This document shows, piece after piece, positions 56,380 to 64,000 of a stretch of DNA of 64,000 nucleotides. The stretch lies in the NCBI GenBank assembly GCA_035772735.1, contig JASDFA010000010.1, positions 95,128,001-95,192,000 on the forward strand, in the 5' to 3' direction. A program made the position numbers and the translations under genes. Position 1 is the stretch's first letter, and each line of letters starts with the position of its first letter. Origin of the DNA: Datura wrightii (Eukaryota; Streptophyta; Magnoliopsida; Solanales; Solanaceae). A model generated the notes under the pieces. That model saw only the letters and a program-made list of their open reading frames with translations, ran no database searches and was not told where the DNA came from.

Positions 56380-58959
56380 TGTTATATCACGTAGAATTTT
56401 TGACACCTAAATGACCTATTCGCACGTTGGTTAAGCATATTTGAAATCCATACGTGCTAAAGAAAGGCCCGGGAAAAGATCGGACGAGAAACCTGTCGAA
56501 CCATCGCGGAAGGAGCCGAGGCAGAACCCCTCCGCGATGGCAGCGTGTCACGGAGGTGAAGCCTCCGCGTTGGCTCCGTGACATGTTGTCCTTGTCCAGG
56601 CCCAAGTATATAAAGCCCCACTTCGGTTTTAAATCATTAATCACCCATGTAATTTCCAGAAAACAGAGCAAACCAGCAGAAAAGGAAAAAGGAACGAAGA
56701 GATAATATAATTTTCGTCCAATTACGCTGCTAAACGTTGTCCAAACTCAAATTAACCTCAGATATTGAGGTATTTAGCAGCAGAGAGCATTCCTACGGAT
56801 TTAGTTTCGTGAAATACGGCCGACAAATCGTTGAGCTACCGAGCTAAGGTAAGTGGAATTGCTCTAAATTAGTGTCTATGTGTTCCTAGCTGAGAAGTGA
56901 ATAGTTCTCCCTTCTGGACCTCTGAAAAATAGCGAGTTTTCGATCGTCTTTCGATAAGCCTAAGTTTAGGCTATAAACTATATCGAAAGCGACGTTGCTC
57001 TTTAAAATAAAGTTGTATTTAGTATTAATTGGCATATTTATGAATGCAGTTGGGAGAAAATAGTTGAAGTACCCGCCGAGCCCCGTCCGACAGACGGATA
57101 GTTCGAGGATAAGGTATGTAAAGTTAGTTTCCTCGGCAAGTTAAGTAATATTGGTACAATACAGTAATTTAAAGGCCAGTAGAATGTTCAGAAGTCATGT
57201 GTTGCGTTTATTACGAATGTTGGTACGATATTAGAAGTATCGAGTTATAACTTGCGTGAAACTTACTAGTACGACGTAGACTTTAATACAAGAGTTAGAA
57301 ACTGCACAGCATGCTCAGTATGTGATGTAGTACGAAATGTTAGGATATTATTGTATCCAGTTGAAACCCCGCAAAGAGATACAATATCTGTAAGACATCT
57401 CAGAAATAGAATGATAAGTTAAAATGAAGTTAGAAAGCATATTAGGAATAGTAAATCATGTTACTATAGAAACTCAGTATACAGCATAGTTTTCAGCAGA
57501 ACCATTATATCTGGTTCAGCATTAGCCCAGTACAGTCTGGCAGAAGACTATATTTATACATATATACTATTACCAGCCTCAGCATGTATTAAGTACGTAC
57601 ATATTATTATCACTAGTTCAGCATATAGTATATACAAAACTTTACCACTGTTAGCCTCAGTATGTGAGACATGCAGATAGTACTACTAGTTGAGACCGTT
57701 GTATTGTTTGGGGCTGGATTACCTAGCATCCATGACCGCCCCAGGGTTGATAGCTGTATCGAGTCATCCGCCAGAGGGCGAGGATACGTCGCTCTACGGA
57801 GTGGCATGCCGTCCCACAGGGGACGAAGATGGGATGCCAGTTTTCCCCATATTGTGCCTTGGTCGGCTTTTACACACCCCTATCGAGCGGATACGCCCGG
57901 GTGTTGATTCAGGAGTCCTCCGGACTCAGATGCAGTTATAGTCAGGGGCTCAGCGAGCCCAAGTGCATACCCAGGGGACCGGCAGGATGCTTACGGGGTT
58001 TATAGGAGATGGGATGACCGAGGTAGGGGTATAGATTCTGTGCTGGTTGTACCTCCCGGCTTATGGGGGCCGGGTAAGGTTTGTGTGTGCTATGTTATGT
58101 TATGATATGTTATACCGTGTTACAGTAGATACGAGTAGATTGACAGTAGAACGATAAATCCTCAGGTATGACTCCTACTCCTTCCAGTATAACTGAGAGA
58201 AGGTATGACTTACATTATCAGACAGTTAATCTATTTCTTCCTACTTCAGTTTCATCAGTTACATTGTTGTTTTCAGATTTCGCTTTCAGTTATTGCTTTA
58301 CATACTCTGTACCAGCGGTACTGACGCCCGGTGGGGTGCTGCATTACTTGCCTGCAGGTACTCATAGACGAGCAGGCGATACCACGTGATTTCTGTCAAC
58401 GATCGAGTATTCAGCTCCTGTAATCCGGAGACTGAATTCCAGAGGTGTATTTCATTTTCTTTTGTTGTATAGTACGGGTAGGTCGGGGCCCTGTCCCGAT
58501 CATTTCTATTGTTATTCTTAGAGGCTTGCAGTCTGTATATATTTCCCTGTGGTCAGATGAGTCGGTCGTGTTAGGCCGTGCGTTTGGTTAGCTGTTTATA
58601 ATTGTTGATTATGTTGGCCGTGTGGGGCCATAATCTGATAGTAGTGGTGACCTTGCCGGTCACGTAGTTATTCAGCATTTTATTGTTGAGATACACATAA
58701 CTAGACAGCATGGTGGCTTTGTCGGCCCGCATAAGTTTCCTTATAGTTGCTTGTTTCTGGTTAGCTGTTATTACAGGCACAGGAGGCTATTGGCCAATGG
58801 GCCGGGGGCTGTGTTTACAGCCGTTATATAGCCCTTTGTTTCCAGAAATGTGAGTTAGAGCCAGCCAGGCACCAGATGTGCCCAGGCTCAGCAGTCTAGT
58901 AGTTCAGGTCCTAGTAGGGCACCAGGTGCCATTCATACCCCCCAAGGCGGGGTGTGACA
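56380..58959 (+). repeat. 3' LTR of copy C
   Basis: Starts TGTTATATC, ends GTGTGACA followed by AAAAA. It is colinear with the 5' LTR except for the 41 bp noted there. Confidence 0.9.
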
Positions 58960-59230
58960 AAAAATAATATCAAAGTCAGTCATGGCTAACTCTACAAGGT
59001 TTGTGGTGATGACTTTATGCAATATAGTGATCGGACATCTTCTATGCACCCGCCTAGCTACAACCGAATCACCAACATGGGTAGAAACTGAAAAGGGTTC
59101 TGACAGCGTCTAAGGACTAACTTCAAAGCAACTAGCAATATAAGGTGTCATAAAAGACAGGGTAGCCCCTGGATCTAACAAATCATAAGCATCAAGGTCG
59201 AACACTCGTAACATACCAGTAACCACATCC
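58960..59230 (-). pseudogene. Protease of copy F, 5' part
   Basis: Minus strand: DVVTGMLRVFDLDAYDLLDPGATLSF carries the catalytic DPGAT. Then PYIASCFEVSP, a stop, FSVSTHVGDSVVARRV and VELAMTDFDIIF, where C cuts it. Continued at 49154. Confidence 0.78.
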
Positions 59231-60450
59231 AACAAATCTCCTGTTCCTGACACGAGGTGAGGGCATAGAACTTGTTCTGGTGCTGCTCGCCACCCCCATA
59301 GTAGATGCTCCCTGCGGAGCTGAACGTGCTAGAGCTGCTACTGACCTGGTGGTTTGGGCACAGCCCCTATCATTATCCTGTCTAGCAAATGGACACACTC
59401 AGCATATGTGGCCGGACGTACCATACCCATAGCAAATATCTGAGCCGAGCAAACACTCGGCATGATTCTTGCTGCATTTTCCACAGATTGTAGAGGTGTG
59501 CTCTACTTATGTACCGCTATGGTCCCTCGATCCCGAAGCCCTACTTCTATGATCACCCTTGGGTCTAGATGGAACACTAGCTGATGATGGTGTTAGAGCT
59601 AGTGACCTCTGCTAAAACTGAGGGCGGTGACCACCGCCGGATCTCTGATGGGTAAACCCATGGCTATCTATCCGAGCCCTTTTTGCCTCCATCTCCCTTG
59701 CATAAGCTGCCTCTATCTGCTGGGCGTACAACACTATCTGAGGAAAGTCTATATCCTGGTGAAGCATGGCGGTTCTACAATCTTTGTCCAAATAGCCCAC
59801 CACGCCATGAACATAATGGTTTACCCGCCCTCTGATCAACCACTAACTCTGGCATATTTTGACAAGATACTGAACTCGAGAGCATACTCCTGTACCATCA
59901 TCCTCCGCTACTTCAAATTTACAAATTATGCTGCCTTCAACTCCCTCATCTCCCCAGGGAAGAACCTATCTAGAAACGCCATGTGGAACTCCTCCCAAGT
60001 GACTGGGCCTGCTCCGGTGGCCCTACTCTATCTCTATTGCTAGAACCATATATGTGCGACCCCTTTCAGCTGATACGAGGCCAACCTTGCACATTCGACC
60101 ATATTCACCCCCATAACCTGGGTGATCATCACGATCTCGTCAATAAACTCACACGAGTCCTCATCCACTTTTGACCCGAGGAACTTTGACGGGTTCATTC
60201 TCAAAAAGTACCTGACTCAAGCCGCTGCTGCATTGCCATTTTAGGGAATATGCGCAACCGCCTACTGATTGACCTAGGCAGTCAAGGCTGGCGCAAGCAT
60301 CTGGATAGCTGCCCGAAACTCGACATGGGCAACTGGCTCCGATACCTAGGGCTTCTGAACTGGTGGGGCTTGCTGATGCCCATCTCCATTTCCATCCTTG
60401 TGGCCTTCACCATTTCCATTTCTTCTACCATTCATTCTTCGGGGAGCCAT
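59231..60450 (-). pseudogene. gag of copy F with Cys/His knuckle, broken
   Basis: The ATG at 60450 (minus) starts MAPRRMNGRRNGNG. Then, through several stops, MNPSKFLGSKVDEDSCEFIDEI, VNMVECARLASYQLKG, TWEEFHMAFLDRFFPGEMREL, MVQEYALEFSILSKYA, and the open stretch 59839-59612 with YLDKDCRTAMLHQDIDFPQIVLYAQQIEAAY. At 59494-59408 are CGKCSKNHAECLLG and CYGYGTSGHIC, two knuckle-like motifs, the second with Tyr at its second Cys position. About ten stops or frameshifts. Confidence 0.78.
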
Positions 60451-60659
60451 GATTTTGCAATCTTGAATAGCATGAATTAGAAGGATAGAAAGACTTTTCA
60501 TCGCACGACATAGATCATGAAAAAGGGAACATTTCCTAAATGTCTTGTAACCTCTTCATCATAAGTGTGGTGCGCTTCACACCCATGAAAAAATACTCTA
60601 CTTAATGCGGCTTTGAGACACCCTAGGACACTTCAAACTTATTGCTCTGATACCAAGTT
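60451..60659 (-). promoter_or_regulatory. Leader and primer-binding site of copy F
   Basis: Minus-strand TGGTATCAGAGCAAT (60655-60641) is an iMet-type primer site next to the 5' LTR. The leader up to the gag ATG is about 190 bp and non-coding. Confidence 0.85.
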
Positions 60660-62981
60660 TTTCACAATCCAAACATAAACCCGGATAGTAACACGGGATA
60701 AGGAGCCTTGAGAGACTCAAAGTCGACCCATGGCATGAACATTCATATAACATCATATCATCAAACTGAATATTTAACATATCAACATATCAGAAGCATA
60801 AACATAACATTGCATAGTATGATAATTGTTATGGACTAAATACATGACAGTGGAGTACTTCATATAGTCTAAAAGTATCTAATCAAAATAGATGGGTTGA
60901 TGGGAAAACATCCCCAACTAACCCAACAACTGAAACTAAAAGAAAACATCAATATTTGAGTCGAATGGTCCTTGGAGAATGAGGACTCATCAACAAGCTT
61001 GATGTGAAACTTTGTAACAGCTAATGACGATGCTGGATCTGAATGTCTGGGGCTTGTATCATAAAATGATACATCATAGAGCATGCGGTCAGTACGTGGA
61101 ATGTACTGAGTATGCAAGTTAAGTAAAATGGACATTTTAAAATACATAAAAACTCATAAATGATCATAGGAGAAGGATATCATGTTAATATCATAAATAT
61201 CATAAGATAGCTCAAGGTTTTGAAATCATTCGTACATCATTCATTATCATAATCATAAGAGAAACTTTAAAAAATCATCACTTGATCCAACAAAATAACA
61301 TAACAATGCATAAAATATGAGGAACAATGGGAGGACTCATCATAATGGACACCATCATGGTAGAGCCTTACATGATGCCTCAACTATCTTACTCAAGTGG
61401 GCAAAGTCACCCCTGGCTTGCCAAGCGAGGGATGTGCATTGTGTGATATCATGAAAGAGGGGATCATTATCATTGTAATGTATCATTATAAACCCATGGT
61501 GGCACGTGTTTATGAGATATTGGCATAGTCCTTTGAATGCTGGGCTACTCGGTGCTAGACATGGTTCCCAAAAACATGCATATTAGGCTCATTTATAAAA
61601 CAATAACATCATTCATTAAGATTCATGGCTAAATAAACATTTATCATTTAGTGATCCCATTCAAACATGATCATCCATGAATCAAAGGCCCTTCAGTCGG
61701 CCAACATCAATAAGTCAATAAATCATGAGATCCACTTCATAAATCGTAAATTGTTCTTCAACATGTGGGAATTGTCCAATACTTTACCAAGCTTTACAAT
61801 ACTCAATTCATCAAAAACATGCTTATAAACATGCGTAACTTGAAAATATGTTTTTCATCATCATCAATTCATAATATTTCAACATTCATCATAAACTTTG
61901 ACTGGCATAAACTTTTCATAAATGGAAAATTTGATTTATAAAATATGAAACATGATTTTTAATGAAAAAAACAATAAAACATTACCATAATTTGTAATTC
62001 AGTAATAGCAACTCAATTAGATCAAAACCATGTACAGAAATCGAATTTTTATGCTTTGGGTAAAACCCCCATAGATATCTTATAGGAATTTCATGAATTC
62101 GAAAGAGATTGGGCATGGGTGTCAAAGGATTCACTCATTCATAACCCTACATACCTGAGAAAAATAAAATCTCACCACTCTTTGAAAGCCCAATGGAAAT
62201 TGATGAAGAAAAATCTTGAAGACAAGCTTGATCACCTTCTCAATTTTCTAACTTTGCATGCATGAGAATGAATAGCTAGGAGGCTTAACCTATCTTAATA
62301 AATTCAAAAAATAGCTTAAAACTATGTAGTTTAGGACTTTAGAGTGTAGGAATGATGAAAATACCCTTAATGAAAAACCCCGAAAAATCTAAACTGGTGA
62401 ACTAACGGGCGTACTAACGAATCGTTGGAGGATGCCACGACTCGTGGTATCTATCCGTCGTCTGCACTGGCCAAATCCCTGATCTCATTTTTGGTCCCAT
62501 GACTTGATAGGACGAGTCATCCAATCAAACAATGGGTCATTGTTTCGTTTGTTGCTTCCTCCTTCAGTTCTGCTTCAACCCTACCAACGAATCTCACCAC
62601 GACTAGTTATTTAAACCAACGAGTTGTAGTTTACTTCCGTTTGGTCTACTGTAAAACATAACTATTCCCATTCCACGACTGGTGACCCTGACCCGTTACT
62701 TTTTACGATGGGTCATGGGATGACCCGTTACTTTCCCTTAAGCTGAGGTCCAGTACCCACCATAGCTCCAAACGATGACTCATTGTAACCAACAATGAGT
62801 CTTCACTTCAATCATTGTTTCCCATGTCACCAAGCCTAGTCCTTCCCACGGCTGCTTCCCACGGGTCATTGGTTGGACCAACGATCCATTGGGCCGTTCG
62901 TCCGGCGGAATTTTTCCCAGTCTTCAACCAACATCCATTTTAAATCCCGGGTGTAATCTTAGGAACTTTCTAGGTATTACA
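60660..62981 (-). repeat. 5' LTR of copy F
   Basis: On the minus strand it starts TGTAATACC (62981) and ends GGATTGTGAAA (60660), worn from TGACA. The U3 palindrome array is at 62400-62900 with ACGACTCGT at 62437-62445. Colinear with 43438-45768. Confidence 0.85.
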
Positions 62982-64000
62982 TAGGTATGTGAAAATTCAA
63001 CAAGGGAATTGTTCTTCCCTTGTATCCCAGAACCCTTCCACAATCTCTTATCAATTCTAGTGCTGAGATTTGAAATTAGAGTATTTTTTTTGTCAGATTT
63101 CGATTAATTCATGTTGTTCATATATTTGTTGTTATAATTCCACTACTTAGTGATCATGTTGATACTTGTTTCCTGTAAAATGATTTTATCCCTAAATCTA
63201 TAAATGCAGTAATTAGGGTCTTGCATAGTTGATTAAACATTAATGTTGCTTGACTCTATCAGTGTTGGAATTCCCATGTTATTGCTATCATTAGAATTCT
63301 CAATCAGTTGTATGCTAGTTCAGACTTAGTCAAAATGTTAGTATCATTATTATCTTTCTAAAATGTTAGGTGATCAGTTTTACTATAGTCAGCTCTTAAG
63401 GTGTCAGTAATGCCTCCCAGTTATCAGTTTCAGTTTGTTCTCTAGAAGTTTACGATGCTTCCAGATAAGTAGCTCTGGCCAACCTGAGAATTACCAATAT
63501 CAATTTCGTTTTGTTCTCTACATGGTTACGATGCTTCCAGATAAGCAGCTCTGGCCAGTCTTAGAACACCAGTTACAGTTATCTGGTCTGATAAGACTCT
63601 CAGGGTACTTCCAGATAAGTATCCCTGCCTTAGTCTTGGGCCCCGGCTTCGATCTATCTACTTAGTAGTTAGACTAGGACTATCCAGTAGGAGTAGGATT
63701 TAGCACCGAGCAGACCGGGGTTGCAGCGCACACATGTTGTAGAGCTATGTAGCCATTGTAGGTTATTCAGCCTAAATAGGCCCAGAAAGTGATCTCACAG
63801 TTCATGCCTTTATACCGTGGAGAAGTATATTGGGTCCTATCGATGGGGCATATACATCGGACTCCATGTTTAGCTCACGTGGTTATATGTCAATTATAGA
63901 CTCTCCCACTTGTCGGTATAGTCTTAGTTCAATTTAGATCAGTCTAGCTCAGCATAGTATCTCAGTTCCAGTAGATGTTTATGACAATCAGCCAAGGTCA
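62982..64000 (+). repeat. 3' LTR of copy A, third piece, running off the window
   Basis: TAGGT (target duplication of F) then ATGTGAAAATTCAAC aligns with 3647 onward in the 5' LTR. A segment of about 180 bp (63059-63237) is absent from the 5' LTR; after it 'attaatgttgcttgactctatcag' realigns with 3720. The copy is cut by the window end at the position matching about 4480-4490 of the 5' LTR. Confidence 0.85.

Larger units (their letters stand above)
49155..58959 (+). mobile_element. Copy C: youngest element, defective Del/Tekay-like with the same unknown core as B
   Basis: LTRs 49155-51685 and 56380-58959, with perfect duplication AAAAA (49150-49154 and 58960-58964). The first 230 bp of the LTRs differ at about 8 positions by hand count, the lowest in the window. 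Inside are primer site, leader, gag stub, the 2.4-kb unknown core, then a deletion that joins RT (YAELSKYE, from YAKFSKCE) to the RNase H end (LYQPRRAN), integrase and chromodomain. Because gag, protease and RT are missing, it must have used proteins of another copy if it moved in this form. Confidence 0.87.
43438..62981 (-). mobile_element. Copy F: Del/Tekay-like chromovirus, split by C
   Basis: The 3' LTR is 43438-45768 and the 5' LTR 60660-62981, with target duplication TAGTT (43433-43437) and TAGGT (62982-62986), one mismatch. Minus-strand order: primer site, gag with knuckle, protease (cut by C at 49154/58960), RT, RNase H, integrase, chromodomain, PPT. Pol wording (VEILDRQVQRQRNKEVASVKVLWRN) is closest to copy A. 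All parts have stops. Total 19,544 bp, about 9.7 kb without C. LTR divergence is roughly 15% over the first 230 bp by hand count. Confidence 0.85.
2688..64000 (+). mobile_element. Copy A: Ty3/gypsy chromovirus (Del/Tekay type), host of all later insertions
   Basis: Copy A has a 5' LTR (2688-5015), an iMet-type primer site, gag, protease, RT, RNase H, integrase with chromodomain, a polypurine tract and a 3' LTR that starts at 21156. D splits gag; B and F split the 3' LTR, whose pieces are 21156-21782, 43104-43437 and 62982-64000. About 530 bp of the 3' LTR remain beyond the window, judged from the matching point near 4480 in the 5' LTR. All coding parts have stops and frameshifts. The first 135 bp of the two LTRs differ at roughly 26 positions by hand count, so this is an old copy. 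The 5' flank (expected target duplication) is GCTTC at 2683-2687. Confidence 0.85.

Noticed and set aside
1..64000. A host protein-coding gene or RNA gene between elements
   Set aside because: Every interval was accounted for by LTR, internal or target sequence of retroelements. Matches to tRNA ends are primer-binding sites only.

Overview
This window looks like plant nuclear heterochromatin made almost entirely of nested LTR retrotransposons. I found no host gene, rRNA, tRNA or CRISPR array. The elements are Ty3/gypsy: chromoviruses of the Del/Tekay type (iMet-tRNA primer site, chromodomain at the end of pol) and Athila-like elements (Asp-tRNA-type primer site). The style suggests a large-genome eudicot, perhaps Solanaceae; that last point is only an impression. 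Copies are labelled A-H here.

Layout. Copy H (1291-2687, minus) is the edge of an Athila-like element. Copy G (1-1290, minus) is an LTR edge lying inside H. Copy A (plus) enters H at 2688 and still continues at the window end. Its gag is split by D (5778-16872, plus, target duplication TTCAC), an Athila-like element with gag, protease and a second ORF but no reverse transcriptase or integrase. The 3' LTR of A is split twice. The first split is by B (21783-43103, plus; TCCAA/GCCAA). The second is by F (43438-62981, minus; TAGTT/TAGGT). B has its integrase split by E (28270-40005, minus; GATAA/GGTAA). E has its gag split by a 1.4-kb solo LTR (35282-36718; CATCT on both sides). F has its protease split by C (49155-58959, plus; AAAAA on both sides). 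The deepest path is H > A > B > E > solo LTR. LTR-pair divergence, roughly hand-counted on short stretches, falls in the same order: A about 19%, F 15%, B 14%, D 10%, E 9%, C 3-4%.

How the pieces relate. E is the most complete copy: gag, protease, RT, RNase H, integrase with an intact D..D(35)E spacing, and chromodomain, damaged by a few stops. B and C are relatives with the same rearrangement: about 20 gag codons, then roughly 2.4 kb of shared unrecognised sequence, then the 3' end of pol. This suggests a defective lineage mobilised by E-like partners. D likewise looks non-autonomous.

The main unexplained signals are two palindromic promoter-region modules shared between otherwise different families. 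One is an array of the 9-mer ACGASTCGT (S = C or G) in the U3 of A, F and G, in the Athila-like LTRs of D and H, and inside D. The other is a long inverted repeat built on GTGTCACGGAG that sits about 18-31 bp upstream of the TATA box in C, E and the solo LTR. The 9-mer array shows a CpG-deamination series ending in ATGASTCAT.
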